Below, one piece after another: positions 22,880 through 33,590 of a stretch of 64,000 nucleotides of DNA; the stretch's first letter is position 1, and the number at the start of each line of letters is the position of its first letter. Source of the stretch: Rhipicephalus microplus (lineage: Eukaryota > Arthropoda > Arachnida > Ixodida > Ixodidae). A program made the translations under genes and the position numbers. Location: positions 58,530,771-58,594,770 of the forward strand of contig NC_134705.1 in the NCBI RefSeq assembly GCF_043290135.1, in the 5' to 3' direction. The notes below the pieces were generated by a model, which ran no database searches, had not been told where the DNA came from, and saw nothing but the letters and a program-made list of their open reading frames with translations.

Positions 22880-23420
22880 TTTGGTGAATTCCCGTGAGCT
22901 CATAAGGTAAGCCTACCTATTCCACGTTGCTTAATTTCTAATCTTGCTTAAACTTTTGATTTCATGCACAAGACCGCATTGCCGAACGTCAGTCCAGGAA
23001 CCATGACCCCTTTCCATATTCCTCTCACAACATCATACCTATTGTAACTCCACAGTGCCCTGTTTTTCATTACCGCTGCATTCCTGTTACCTTTAGTCGT
23101 CACGTATATTTCGTGTTCCCTTAGGTACTCGGCCCCATTGCTTATTCATACGCCCAGATATTTGTATTTATCTGTTATCTCTTGCGTGACCTACTGTATT
23201 CTAAGCTCGCTATCTTCATTGTCATTAAAAATCATGACTGCTGATTTTTCCTTACTGAATCTGAAATCTAACCCATCTCCCTCATTACCGCAGATGTTCA
23301 CCAATCTCTGCAAATCTTCCTTGTTGTCGGCCATTAGCACTATATTATCTGCGTACATCAATGCTGGTAGTGCCTGTTCAAGGCTCCTGTGTCTGTTACA
23401 GGTCCCCTGTTCAAGGTTCA
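22880..23420 (-). mobile_element. LINE A family, inverted 3' fragment
   Basis: On the minus strand it encodes the RT end LEQALPALMYADNIVLMADN, then KEDLQRLVNICGNEGDGLDF, KYKYLGV and AAVMKNRALW, matching LINE A at 18500-19100. The catalytic YADD is YADN here, so the second metal-binding Asp is lost. Stops are present. It is an inactive, 5'-truncated copy. Confidence 0.75.
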
Positions 23421-24410
23421 AGGTTCAAGTGCCTGTTCAAGGCCCCCGTGGCATGGCGCCGTCTGCCGGTGTTCGAGCGAAGCGCATGGATTGCCGAACA
23501 AGATCTGTCCGTGCCGCCGCGCGCAGTGTCAACCCCTAAACATTCCTACACCGTGGCCCCAAGTGTGAGCGCAAAAAAAAAACAAAAAAAAAACCTCGCT
23601 TGCTGGATTTCGGGCCGACCGGTCGTGCGCTCGCGCGCTCCGCGCGCTTGCGATCTCCCGCGTCATCGTGGCTCTGGCCGACTGGGCTCGCCCTACGTCA
23701 TCTCCTGCCGCCGACGACCTTCCACCTCCGACGACTGTGCAGCTCTGACTTACTGGACTTGTTCTACGCCATCCACCGACGCCGAAAGGAGCTCTCGCAG
23801 GTGCGCCCCGTCCTCGGACTCCAGTGACCGTGCTCCATCTTTCCTATCTCTTCTATCCCCTCGGTTTGTCCTCGCTCGCTGTGGCTTACCACCACACGTC
23901 TCTTCTTCTCTTCTCCTTCTTCGGCTTTCCCACATCTTTTCTCCTATCCTTTTTATCCCTCCTCACCCCATCCCTCGTGAGCTACTGTGGCGGTGTCGCT
24001 CATTGAAGCAGACAATAACGGGGCTCGCTTTTCTCTTCTTTTCTCTTTTTAATAGCCACTCCGCGTGAGCGCAAAAAGAAAGAAAAAGACCCCCCCCCCC
24101 CCCCCTGCCGTCGCCACGCCAGCTGGGCGTCCGGCGCCCGCGTCACGTTCACCGTCTCCCGCATGCTGTGGCCTTTGTGCGTCGCCGTTTCGTCCCGCTG
24201 TCTTGTGACGGTCGTTTTTCTACAAGGTGGTCTGAGACGGGAACATTTTCCAGTACTATACGGCACACTTTATTCGAAATATCATACATCTCTCTGCATT
24301 TGGGCATACACTGGTATGTACAGTCCCATTGTTACTCTTTTGACTTCAATAAAAGAGTACGAACAACTTTCCGTTCCTCAGTTGTCGAGGTAAGATACTG
24401 TGTCATGCAC
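23370..24410. other. GC-rich and pyrimidine-rich non-coding stretch
   Basis: Begins with short GTTCAAGG repeats (23370-23445). It continues with CpG-rich sequence, an A-run (23574-23593), a CT-rich tract (23830-24050) and a 16-base C-run (24090-24105). The composition resembles untranslated parts of retrotransposons, but no conserved domain is visible in any frame. The 235-codon frame at 23361-24068 is serine- and arginine-rich only through base composition. Confidence 0.35.
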
Positions 24411-24650
24411 TAAATAAAAGAGTACTAGCGCGTGCACGACAGCTTACTGAAACACTGGCCTATGTATGTTGATGCTCATGTTCTACGAAGCAAGTTGAAC
24501 TGATGGTTTTAGGAAAGCATGGCAAAAAAAGAAACAAACTGAAGGCGGCGAGACAGAAAAAGATAAAAATTGAAATATTGGTCGACCTTTAATTAGTGGT
24601 TCCGTAATTTGATGATGAAAATCAAGTACAGAAGTCAGAAGTCAGGTGCA
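24411..24650. other. Short non-coding spacer
   Basis: Nothing recognised apart from short repeats of AGAAGTCAG just before the SINE. Confidence 0.4.
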
Positions 24651-24666
24651 GAAGTCAGCAGGAGAG

Positions 24667-24910
24667 CCCCGCAGTGGTGGTCTAGTGACTAAGGTATTCG
24701 GCTGCTGACCCGCAGGTCGCGGGTTTAAATCCCGGCTGCGGCGGCTGCATTTCCGATGAAGGCGGAAATATTGTAAGCCCGTGTGCTCAGATATGGGTGC
24801 ACGTTAAAGAACCCCAGGTGGTCGAAATTTCCGGAGACCTCCACTAATGCGTCTCTAAAAATTATATGGTGGTTTTTGGACGTTAAACCCCACATATCAA
24901 TTAATTAATC
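24667..24910 (+). mobile_element. tRNA-derived SINE (Ruka-like), full length
   Basis: Complete copy: head CCCCGCAGTGGTGGTCTAGT (A-box), GGCTGCTGACCCGCAGGTCG, B-box GGGTTTAAATCCCGG, body CTGCATTTCCGATGAAGGCG ... GGTGCACGTTAAAGAACCCC ... GTGGTCGAAATTTCCGGAGA, and the tail CATATCAATTAATTAATC. It is flanked by a 16-bp duplication with one mismatch (24651-24666 GAAGTCAGCAGGAGAG; 24911-24926 GAAGTCAGCCGGAGAG). This is the best reference copy in the window. Confidence 0.9.
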
Positions 24911-24926
24911 GAAGTCAGCCGGAGAG

Positions 24927-25909
24927 CGTATGTCACCGACATTTGCACACTCCTTTGAATATTAGGTACAGTTCTCATATTCCAGCATGGGTTTCTAACA
25001 GTGAACCACGACCAAGACAACCAGTGTACCACTGTGGAGATAATGTACCAGCTATAAAAATCCCCATTTTCTAAAGATGAACTGCTAGCAGTAAGAATAA
25101 ATATTTTGAGGTTCGTTGTGTACCATTTCTTGACCTCAACTGCACGCCGACGTTCGCGAAAGAGATGTGCAGAGGCATTATTTATTTGGAGGGAGACCAA
25201 CCTGTCCGTCGCAAATTTGTGTACGTCATACTTGACCTTGGCGCGCGTTTCGGCATTCACTTGAACAGCGATGTGATGCTGAATAAAGGTAAGAGTAGCC
25301 ACTCCCCATAAATAAGATCAGTTAAAGACTGAAAGTGAGTAAAAAGCACTCTATATAGCGAAATAATGCGCATAAATTCTCATTTCCGAAATAAGTAATT
25401 GTCCAAATGCTAAAAAGTGCCGCTGCCCTAGCGTGCAGCTCGCGGCAGTTCGCGCGTACGAAATGCAAATGTTAGAGTAGGCATGCTAAAATACCCATTC
25501 AACGTTTACGTGTGAAAGCGCATTGTCTTCAAACAGCTGAGAATAGGCTGCTGTCAATGACACGCGTGTACCTCCCGTTACAAATCAGCCGAATTTCTCA
25601 CAGCACACGCACGTGTGAGAAACATACGCAGGTTTCGACAGCCGAGCACAGCCTCGTCCGCGAATTTCGGTGAGCGTAACACTCGTGGTTCACGGGGAGC
25701 TTTAAAACGACGAACAAACACACGTTAATCGTTCTTGCCGAACAGCGCACCACGAACCGAAGTCGGAGCCGAAAGTGCTCACTGTGGTTGTCTCGACTTC
25801 ATGAAGCCCTACAAACTATTCGCTGATCAAATGCATGCACATGGCACAAGAACAGCTCAAGGTTCCGAAGATGGTTTGCAAAAACCCACTTGGTAGATAT
25901 ATACCCCGC
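24927..25909. other. Non-coding stretch
   Basis: The minus-strand frame 24901-25302 lacks an ATG at its start, begins inside the SINE flank and matches nothing I recognise. A moderately CpG-rich patch at 25420-25780 has no clear core-promoter motif. Confidence 0.4.
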
Positions 25910-26038
25910 AAAGAGACTCATGTTTATCATGTTTGCACCAGTTTCATACCTTCGTCATCCGTTCACGTCCCGTAATACCAAATTTGGTATAAGTGAAACT
26001 AGCGAAACGGACGCCAGCACACCATGAGCTCGGCCTGT
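25910..26038 (+). repeat. Satellite-like unit, left of LINE B
   Basis: Carries the unit motif TATCATGTTTGCACCAG, then AATACCAAATTTGGTATAAG and AGCGAAACGG, and ends in the LINE target site AGCTCGGCCTGT. The unit continues at 31432 beyond the LINE, showing that the LINE split a pre-existing array. Confidence 0.7.
26027..26038. repeat. LINE B target-site duplication (left)
   Basis: AGCTCGGCCTGT, repeated exactly at 31432-31443 on the other side of the element. Confidence 0.85.
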
Positions 26039-26097
26039 CAGTCAGTCAGTCAGTCAATGAACTTTATTTACAAATTGTCCTGAGGAGCCGATTCCCC

Positions 26098-28620
26098 TCA
26101 AGAGGGAGGGTCGGCTGCGGGCCGCACCCACGTGGGGACAGGAAGAGCGAGCCCCTCCGCCAAATTGCGGGCCCTCTGGACAGCCCGGATTTGGACCTCT
26201 CGGTCCGAGCTGGTAATTGCCGTCCTCCAGGCAGCTTCTGTGCTGAGAGGCTCGCCATCGCGCAGCGCCGCGCATTGCCAGAGCATGTGGGGTAACGTGC
26301 AACGTCTCTCTTCGCAATGAGGGCATTGCGGCTTTATGCTGTCGATAAACTTGCTGTACACTAAAGGCGACGGGTAAGTACCCGTTTGCAGCATTCTTAA
26401 AGTGACTGACTGGGCCCTAGAGAGTTGCGGGTGCGGGAGCGGAAAGCTACGCCTGGCCAATTGATAATTTTTGCAAATTTCGTTAAAGGTGAGGAGCGAA
26501 TCAAGCTGCCGGATGCCATCCCCAAAATTAGATGCCGATTGCCCGTCACGGTGGGACAGTTCGCGTGCTCGGGCATGGGCAAGCTCATTGGCATTGGGGA
26601 TAACAGGGTGGACATCCTTGCCCATGTGGGCAGGAAACCAGGTGATGTGGCCGTCGATTTCCGTGCAATGTGGTCTTTTGGTAAGAAGATGGGCCGCCTG
26701 CTCACAGACTGACCCGGTCATGAACGCTCGTGCAGCAGCTCGAGAATCAGTGAAAATGCGCGCGCGCATGGGAATCGCCACGGCCATTGCTATAGCAGCC
26801 TGCTCTGCCCTAGCCGGCGTGGTATCTCGAAGAGATGCTGCTGTGAGGATTTTACCGTGAAGGTCAGTGACCACAGCCACGAAATTGGATGTGCCGGGAT
26901 ACTGTGCTGCGTCAACGAACGCCACAAGTTCAGGGGTGGCAGCAGCGGAACTGAGGAGCGACCTAGCCCTAGCGGCCCGGCGGCCGACATTGTAGAGAGG
27001 GTGAACATTTCTAGGAATTTGTGAGACCGTAATCTGCTCCCTCAATTTGGGTGGAAGCTGTATCTTTTTGTCTGCTACCATAGTTGGTTCGCAGCCCAGA
27101 AACTCCAGGATGCGTCTCCCAGCTTTGGAAGAGGACAGTCGTGCAGCTTGTGCTGTTTGTTGCGCTTCTGCAATCTCACTAAATGTATTATGCATACCAA
27201 GAGCCTTGAGCTTTTCCTCATTTGTGTTGTTTGGAAGGCCCAAGACCCTCTTAATGCACTTTCGAATAATCGCATCCAGTTTTCCTTGTTCTTTCCTTTC
27301 CCACCTATGCGCTGCTGCAATGTAATTAATGTGACTCATAAGAAAGGCATGGAAAAGCCTCATGAGGTTGGCCTCACAAAGCCCTCCACGCCTGTTAGAC
27401 ACCCGAAGTATAAGCTTGACCATGCTCTCCGCCTTTGCCGCAATACGAGTCAGAGTATGAGAGTTACTTCCGTGCTCCTCCAGGAACATGCCTAATATCC
27501 GAATTTTATCGACACGGGGGATGGCCTGCCCTGACCGTGTGTGAATTTCGATCCTGATCTCTTCCGGCGGAAATGGAATAGTGGTGAACTTGCGTTTCTC
27601 CGGCTGTGTGTACAGGAGGAGCTCCGACTTGGCGGTCGACAAGTGCAGCCCCGTGCTATCCAAAAACTCCTCCGTGCACCTGAGGGCCTGCTGGAGGGAC
27701 TCCTCAACGTCTCCGTCCCTACCCCCAGTGCACCATATAGTAATATCGTCCGCATACAGCGCATGTCCGATGCGGTCGATACGAGAGAGTTCGAGCGAGA
27801 GTTTCCTCATCGCGATATTAAAAATTAGCGGCGAAATGACCGATCCTTGAGGGGTTCCCCTAGGTCCAAGGTGAAATTCCTTGGAGCAGAGGTCCCCGAG
27901 CCGAATGGTGGCAACGCGATCCCTGAGAAAAGAGCGGACGAACCCGTAAAAGCGGGCCCCCAATCCCAACTCAGAGATCGAATCCAGTATGTGAGGATGT
28001 GAGATATTATCGAAAGCTTTCTCCAGATCGAGTGCAAGAATTCCTCGGACATCTCTGGTGTCTATGTCGAGAATTTGATGTTTAATCATTTTCATAACGT
28101 CCTGCGTAGAGAGCGCGGGACGAAAGCCAATGAGATTGAAAGGGAAGAGCTCGTTTTGTTCAATGTGATGGGAGATTCGGTTAAGGATTGCATGTTCCGC
28201 GACCTTACCCACGCAAGACGTGAGCGAGATCGGTCGGAGCGTGCCGAGCCCGAGAGGCTTACCAGGCTCGGGAATGAGGACGACAGAGGCCGTTCGCCAC
28301 TCCTTCGGCACCTGCCCCGACTCCCAAACCCGGTTGACCTCGTCAGTTAGTAGCTCAATGGATCTATCGTCCAGATTTTTAAGTAGCCTGTTAGTGATAC
28401 CATCCGGCCCGGGAGCCGATTTTCCATTGAGATCAAAAAGGACCGCCCTAATCTCTGCCGTGTTGAAGGGGGAGTCCAGCTCCGCATACTCCAGACCAGA
28501 GAAATCCGGGTAGTCTGCATCCGTGGTAGCCCCCAGGGGGAGGTACCTATCCGCCAGCTGTTGTAAGATTTGATCATTGGAGAGCCCAGCAGACCTCTCC
28601 TTGTGAATGAGCCGATCAAC
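26098..28620 (-). pseudogene. LINE B ORF2, RT-RNase H-zinc finger part
   Basis: Open frame from just after a frameshift near 28617-28622 to the stop at 26098. It contains RT motifs FDLNGKSAPGPDGI, LRPISLTSCVGKVAEH, ILALDLEKAFDNISH, GTPQGSVISPLIFN and the intact catalytic box YADDITIW. RNase H follows, with FVDAAQYPGTSNF, RAEQAAIAMA and FTDSRAAARA, and a later HMGKDVHP ... NELAHARARE block. The C-terminus has CPHCEERRCTLPHMLWQC. It would supply reverse transcription and template RNA removal. In the last RNase H motif a His stands where an Asp is usual. Upstream, the polymerase linker is out of frame and has a TAG at 28769-28771. Confidence 0.85.
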
Positions 28621-29020
28621 AGTGTTTCTGATTAGCTTTAGTTTGCTTATCTCCCAGGAGGTGCTTGAGAATGTTCCATTTCGCCCCTGACCGCATCTGC
28701 CCATCGACAGCGTTACAGACATCATCCCATTGTTGTCTGGCCAGGGTTTGGCTGTACGATTCAATCTCCTATTTGAGCAGAGCAATTTTCTTTCTGAGCC
28801 GCCTGTTGAGTCGCTGCGTACGCCATCTGTTAAGTAAGGAGTTTTTGGCTTCAAGGAGCCTCGCTAGGCGGCTGTCCATGCGTTCCGTTTTAAGATCCGT
28901 CTCCACCACCTTAGTGGCATCTTTAACATCTGCCTTAAGACGCTCAAGTAGCTGGCCAAGGTCATCGTACTCTTTTTCATCGCTTTGTCTGAGTTCCCGA
29001 AAGACATACCAATCAAATCA
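28620..29020 (-). pseudogene. LINE B ORF2 linker, frameshifted with a stop
   Basis: Between the endonuclease and RT frames the homologous linker is read in a third frame: DWYVFRELRQSDEKEYDDLG, then RMDSRLARLLEAKNSLLNRW and RTQRLNRRLRKK, then TAG at 28769-28771 and EIESY. Each block aligns with LINE C (DWDAFRTL, RMDPHLAHLLEAKASILARW, RLNRRLRKR). Frameshifts lie at about 29011-29022 and 28617-28622. These lesions disable the single ORF2 polyprotein. Confidence 0.8.
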
Positions 29021-29730
29021 ACAATTTTGAAAACCCGCGGCGGCGGTGCTTTAACATCGAGGGAGATAGACGCGATGAAATGGTCGCTCCCCAAGTTCTC
29101 ATGCAAGTTCTGCCAGAAAGGGCACTCGACGTTCCTGACAAAAGCCAGGTCCGGCGTAGTGTCCCTTGCTACAGAATTGCCGAGACGTGTGGGAAAGTTG
29201 TGATCAGTAACTAGTAACATATTAAGATTGGTAGTATGCTGCAGAAGCGCCCGCCCCTTAGCCGTATTATTGATATAGCCCCATGTCTGATGTTGCGCAT
29301 TGAAGTCGCCAGCAACTGTCAACAGAGCCGAGCCCGCGATTTTGGAGGCTTTGCAGAGAAGCGCATTAAAAATCTCCCGAGTATCAGATGGTGAGCTATA
29401 AACGTTGAGAATGAATAGGTGCTCCTTAAGCCGAGAGTTTGGGATTAACTCAATGAGTATGTGTTCCACCTTTAGGTCTGGACGTACATCGCGAACCTCA
29501 AAGGAGAACTCTTTGGATATGAGGGTGGCGACCCCACGTTTTCCTTCCCCCCAGCAGGCCACGGAGCGATAACCCCGGAGGGCCACCTCTCCTTTAAGGG
29601 TCTCCTGGAGGAGTATTACGGCTGGCTTATTCTCCTGTGAGCTGACGAACTGCTGCAAGACTGCCTTCTTCCTGTGGAAGCTCGCGCAATTCCATTGCCA
29701 AATGACAAATGTTTTATTTAGCTTCGCCAT
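28980..29730 (-). pseudogene. LINE B ORF2, apurinic-type endonuclease part
   Basis: Starts at ATG 29730 (MAKLNKTFVIWQWNCASFHR), five bases after the ORF1 stop. Endonuclease motifs are VILLQETL, LNVYSSPSDTRE, VAGDFNAQHQTWG, RDTTPDLAFVRN and LGSDHF, all typical of the EEP-fold nuclease that nicks target DNA in non-LTR retrotransposition. The frame is lost near 29015, and the last ~50 residues read to 28864 are out of frame. The domain itself looks complete. Confidence 0.85.
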
Positions 29731-29735
29731 GATTG

Positions 29736-31187
29736 CTACTTAGGTTTTGCTCCACCACCACCACCCTTGCAGAAAGGGACTGGATGACAGAGCTGAATTT
29801 CATGGACCACCCCCATAATTTCCTGTTTAAAGTCACTGAACTCCTTCTCGATATCTACCGGAGGGTCAGCGGCTTTTCGCTTACCACCTCTAGGTTGTGC
29901 CTCGGCCTGCTGCACTTTCACCGCCCCTTCCGGCGTGCGTTCGCGCTGCCTAAGCTCCTCAACTAATGCTTTAATCTCCTGAAGCTCACTCCTCAGAGTT
30001 GCATTCTCACGCTCTAGCTGCTGTATTCTAGCCGTAGCTTGCTCTGGCAACTGGCGCTGCACGATAGTGCGAGACTCACGTTTTGGGCCCACTCGTTCAG
30101 CCCAGGTAGGTTCCTGCTGAATCCGGGCACAGGAGGCAGGCCTAATAACCCTCGAGCGAGAGCGGTGACCCGCACCCCGCCCAGGGTTATCAAGGCCACC
30201 CCCCTGGTTGAACCCAAGCCCGGGAGCTTGCTGTGGCACGAACTCCGCGCGCTGCTTGTTTGCTTTTCTCCGTCGTCGCCTTCTACGCCGAACGATGTAG
30301 GGAACCTGGTACCTGCTTTGGCAGGCCCGATCCGCCGTCGGATGCACTCCTCCACAGATGGAGCACTTCGGCTGGTACGTATGATTCTCAGGGGGCGATG
30401 AGACCCCACAGTCCGGGCAGGTGATGACTGTAGGAGTGGGACAAACGTCCGAGCGATGTCCCAGCTTTCCGCAGGTTCGACAGGCGTCGATTTGTCGTCG
30501 GTAGAGCGTGCACCGGATCAGGTTCGTCCCACACATGACGTAGTTTGGAACTTTCATACCGTCAAACAGTACGATCACCGTGGGCGTTTTCTTGATGCGC
30601 CGTACTCCAAGAACCTTCGGATTTCTTGCGTGCACGAAGAGCTCACCAAGCCGGTCATCAGAGAGCTCAGGGTCGATACCACGAACAACTCCTCTGCACG
30701 TATCCCCGGGTGGCGTCACGTAAGTAGAGACTTCATGGAGCGTTTCTCCCACTCGAATTTGCTTCACTTTAGCGTAGGCTTCTGCGTTCCTAGCGTGTGG
30801 CGTGCTGATCACAAAAATGTTCTGCATTTCATTGGCACAAACAATATCTTCCTCAGCCTGCGGCGGGCCGAGACAAGCAGCCATCACCAAAGCTTGGGTA
30901 ACCTTGATTCCACTGACCTTGCGCACATCCATGCCTCCCTTGGGACGTACGACAACCCGGTAGTGATCTTTAGGCAATCGCGGCAGGCGCGACGCGGCGA
31001 TGAGCTTGTTTATCGGCCCCTTCGGGTGCGCTGGACGGGCGGCACGATGACCGGCACTGGGGCCAGGGCTGTCGCCGGGCGTAAAATCCTGACGCTGCTT
31101 CTTCCGAGAGTGGGCAACAATCCATCCGGAGGCTTCATCCTCCTGCCTGGAGATTTCTTCGCCGAAGACCATCTCCTCGAGCGGCAT
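29736..31187 (-). CDS. LINE B ORF1, gag-like RNA-binding protein
   Basis: 483 residues from the ATG at 31187 (MPLEEMVFGEEI) to the stop at 29736. The central RNA-binding region contains RVVVRPKGGMDVRKVSGIKV and RGIDPELSDDRLGELFVHAR. Three zinc knuckles follow: CRTCGKLGHRSDVC (CX2CX4HX4C), a degenerate CPDCG...NHTY with Tyr in place of a Cys, and CSICGGVHPTADRAC. After a basic RRRRRRR tract the C-terminus has a coiled coil (QQLERENATLRSELQEIKAL). The expected role is binding element RNA in a cytoplasmic RNP. The frame is open, but ORF2 of this copy is broken. Upstream in-frame codons to 31247 lack an ATG. Confidence 0.85.
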   Translation of the reverse strand: MPLEEMVFGEEISRQEDEASGWIVAHSRKKQRQDFTPGDSPGPSAGHRAARPAHPKGPINKLIAASRLPRLPKDHYRVVVRPKGGMDVRKVSGIKVTQALVMAACLGPPQAEEDIVCANEMQNIFVISTPHARNAEAYAKVKQIRVGETLHEVSTYVTPPGDTCRGVVRGIDPELSDDRLGELFVHARNPKVLGVRRIKKTPTVIVLFDGMKVPNYVMCGTNLIRCTLYRRQIDACRTCGKLGHRSDVCPTPTVITCPDCGVSSPPENHTYQPKCSICGGVHPTADRACQSRYQVPYIVRRRRRRRRKANKQRAEFVPQQAPGLGFNQGGGLDNPGRGAGHRSRSRVIRPASCARIQQEPTWAERVGPKRESRTIVQRQLPEQATARIQQLERENATLRSELQEIKALVEELRQRERTPEGAVKVQQAEAQPRGGKRKAADPPVDIEKEFSDFKQEIMGVVHEIQLCHPVPFCKGGGGGAKPK

Positions 31188-31431
31188 CCTCGAAGCGTCT
31201 CGCTCGGCAGGCCGAGCTGAGCGCCAACGTGGCACAGGGTGAAACACCCAAATAAAAGTTCGAAAGCTTGACCTACCCGCAAAAGTCGGGTATCCACTCG
31301 ATCCTTGAAAGAAACTGGATCAGATGAGTCGAAAAACCGAGGTCGATCGGCAAATTTGCGGTCAAAAACATTTAAAAAAGCAGGAGCCGATGCGAGCGCG
31401 TCCGGCTCGCGTCTAGCAAGCGGCGTTCCTC

Positions 31432-31443
31432 AGCTCGGCCTGT
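31432..31443. repeat. LINE B target-site duplication (right)
   Basis: AGCTCGGCCTGT, identical to 26027-26038. Confidence 0.85.
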
Positions 31444-32249
31444 AATTATGTTGTTTCATGACACGCATCTGATGATTATCATGTTTGCACCAGTACCTTC
31501 GTCATTCATTAACGTACTGTAATACCGAATTTGGTATATGTGACGCTAGCGAAACGGCCGTGAGCGCATCATGAGCGTGGCATGTCGTCATGTTGTTACA
31601 TGACACGCATGTCATAATTTCATGTTAGTGTCTGTCGCTTGTGTTTGTCATGCAATCATGCCATACCATACCAATTTTGCAACATGTCATGTGAACAAAA
31701 CCACTACAAGTGGTGCAGGACCATAAAATGTAAATCTTGACATTCCTGACATACGTGTCATGATTTTCATGTTATGACTAGACAGATATGTTTTTAATAC
31801 AGTCATATTATGCCATACCAAGTTTAGTATTGCATAAAACCTTATCGAAACTGCCAGGAGAGCTAAAAATTGACAGATCCCATGTACAACGGGAATCGAT
31901 GATATGCGAAGCACGAATGAGAAATGTTGATATGTCACTTTAAAACTAGAAAACATTACGAGGTGGAGGTAATTGATGCCATACATGACTTCCGTGTTAT
32001 GATTATCATGTTTGGATGTGTCGTTTACCATCGTCATCTATTCAGGTCACGTGATACCGAAATTATTTGTGGAGCTAGCGAAATGGCCACGAGCACGCTA
32101 TGAGCGTGGTATGTTGTCATGTTCTTACATAATACGCGTGTCAGGATTATCGTGTTTGCATCAGTCATATATTTCGTCATCCATTGACGTCACGTAAAAC
32201 AAAATTTAATATATGTGGAGCAAGCGAAACGGCCGCGAGCGCATCATGA

Positions 32250-32629
32250 AGGGCCCAATATAGTCTAACGTAGCGTTGACGCGTGTGCACGCTGGGCACA
32301 GCGACGCAACGTTGCAAAACGCGAGCGCTCTATAGTCTGACGCCAGCCGCGACCAGCGTTCGTCGGCACGGCCCGATGGCAACCGGCGCGAAATACGACA
32401 TGCTGCATTTCGCACCGATGCGTTACCCAGAGAACACTGCGTCTCCCTCTTTTCGTGACGGAGGAACGCCGGACGCGCTGAAACGCGCATGCGTAAAAGC
32501 AACGCAGCCCGGCGCGCGGCTGCGAGTATATGGCAGGACCAGCGCCTGGCGTGGCGACGCCGGCGTGACACGACGAAATGATCGCCAGCGAGCACGCGCA
32601 CCACGTCACGTCGCAATGTATTGGCGCCT
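32250..32629. mobile_element. GC-rich MITE in satellite unit, copy 1
   Basis: A 380-bp insert absent from other satellite units. Its ends AGGGCCCAATATAGT and (inverted) AGGCGCCAATACATT are imperfect inverted repeats. Comparison with empty units (GCGCATCATGAGCGTGGCAT) shows a 3-bp duplication TGA (32247-32249, 32630-32632). It is non-coding. A 3-bp duplication fits PIF/Harbinger- or CACTA-type elements; the superfamily is unresolved. Confidence 0.6.
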
Positions 32630-33212
32630 TGACTGTGACCATTAGTCATGTTCTCACGTGACACGCATCTCGTATTTATCATGTTTGCCCTAGTCACGTA
32701 CTTTCGTCATCCATTGGCGTCACGTAATACGGAATTTCACATATGTGAAACTAGCGAAATAGGCACGAGCGCATTATCAGTGTGGCATGTAGTCATGTTA
32801 TTACATGACACGCATGTTGTGATTATGTTCGGATGTGTCATTTACCTATGTCATCCGTTTGCGTCGCGTAATACTGAGTTTGGCAAATGAGCAGCTAGCG
32901 AAACGGCCGCGAGCGCATCATGAGCGCAGAATGTATACGTGTTGTTACGTGACACGCATCACATGTTTATCATGTTTGCACCAGTATGATACTTTCGTCA
33001 TCCATTCTCCTCCCATAATACCAAATTTGGTAGAAGTGAAGCTAGCGAAACGGCCGCCAGCGCATCGTGAGCGTGGCCTGTAGTCATGTTGTTACATGAC
33101 ACGCATCTCATGATTATCATGTTTGCACCAGTACCTTCGTCATCCATTAACGTACTGTAATACCAAATTTGGTATATGTCACGCTAGCAAAACGGCCGCG
33201 AGCGCATCATGA

Positions 33213-33590
33213 AGGGCCCAATATACTTCAATGTAGCGTTGACGCGCGCGCACGCTGGGCATAGCGACGCTATAGTATACGTTAGCAAAACGCGAGCACT
33301 TTATAGTCTGACGCCAGGCGCGACTGGCGCGACCAGCGTCAGTCAGCACGGCCCGACGGCAACAGGCGCGAAATGCGACATGCTGCATTTCGCGCTGATG
33401 CGTTACCCTCTTTACGTGACGAAGGGATGCCGGACGCGCTGAAATGCGCCTGCGTCAAAGCAACGCAGCGCGGCGCGCACCTGCGAGTATATGACAAGAC
33501 CGACGCCTGGCGTGGCAACGCCGACGTGACGCGACGAAATGAATGCCCACGAGCACGCGCACCACGTCACGTCGAAATGTATTGGCGCCT
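33213..33590. mobile_element. GC-rich MITE in satellite unit, copy 2
   Basis: Same 378-380-bp insert as 32250-32629, at the same position in its unit and with the same TGA flanks (33210-33212, 33591-33593). It differs by scattered substitutions and a short deletion. The shared insertion point means the unit was duplicated (offset 963 bp) after a single insertion. Confidence 0.6.

Larger units (their letters stand above)
26039..31431 (-). mobile_element. Full-length I-like LINE (LINE B), mutated ORF2
   Basis: A 5.4-kb non-LTR retrotransposon on the minus strand with a 12-bp target-site duplication. From 5' to 3' it has a 5' UTR starting GAGGAACGCCGC, ORF1 gag (31187-29736), ORF2 (29730 to 26098), a 3' UTR of about 60 bp with AATAAA, and a terminal (TGAC)n tail. 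RNase H downstream of RT and gag zinc knuckles place it in the I/R1/LOA group; I do not resolve the clade. ORF2 carries two frameshifts and one stop, so this copy is dead although structurally complete. Confidence 0.85.

Noticed and set aside
23361..24068. 235-codon + strand frame
   Set aside because: Starts in simple GTTCAAGG repeats and is Ser/Arg-rich from CpG and CT-rich composition; no domain.
24667..24910. Possible functional tRNA gene in the SINE head
   Set aside because: The anticodon and acceptor parts do not close into a full cloverleaf, and the sequence continues into a SINE body with target duplication.
24901..25302. 133-codon minus-strand frame beginning ATLTFIQHH
   Set aside because: Begins at a GTG, not ATG, ends inside a SINE flank, and has no recognisable domain or clear splice sites. 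Kept only as non-coding.
26425..31220. Many + strand frames opposite LINE B (for example 30456-31220) and opposite LINE C (47922-48617)
   Set aside because: Shadows of the antisense gag and pol reading frames; they show no domain of their own.
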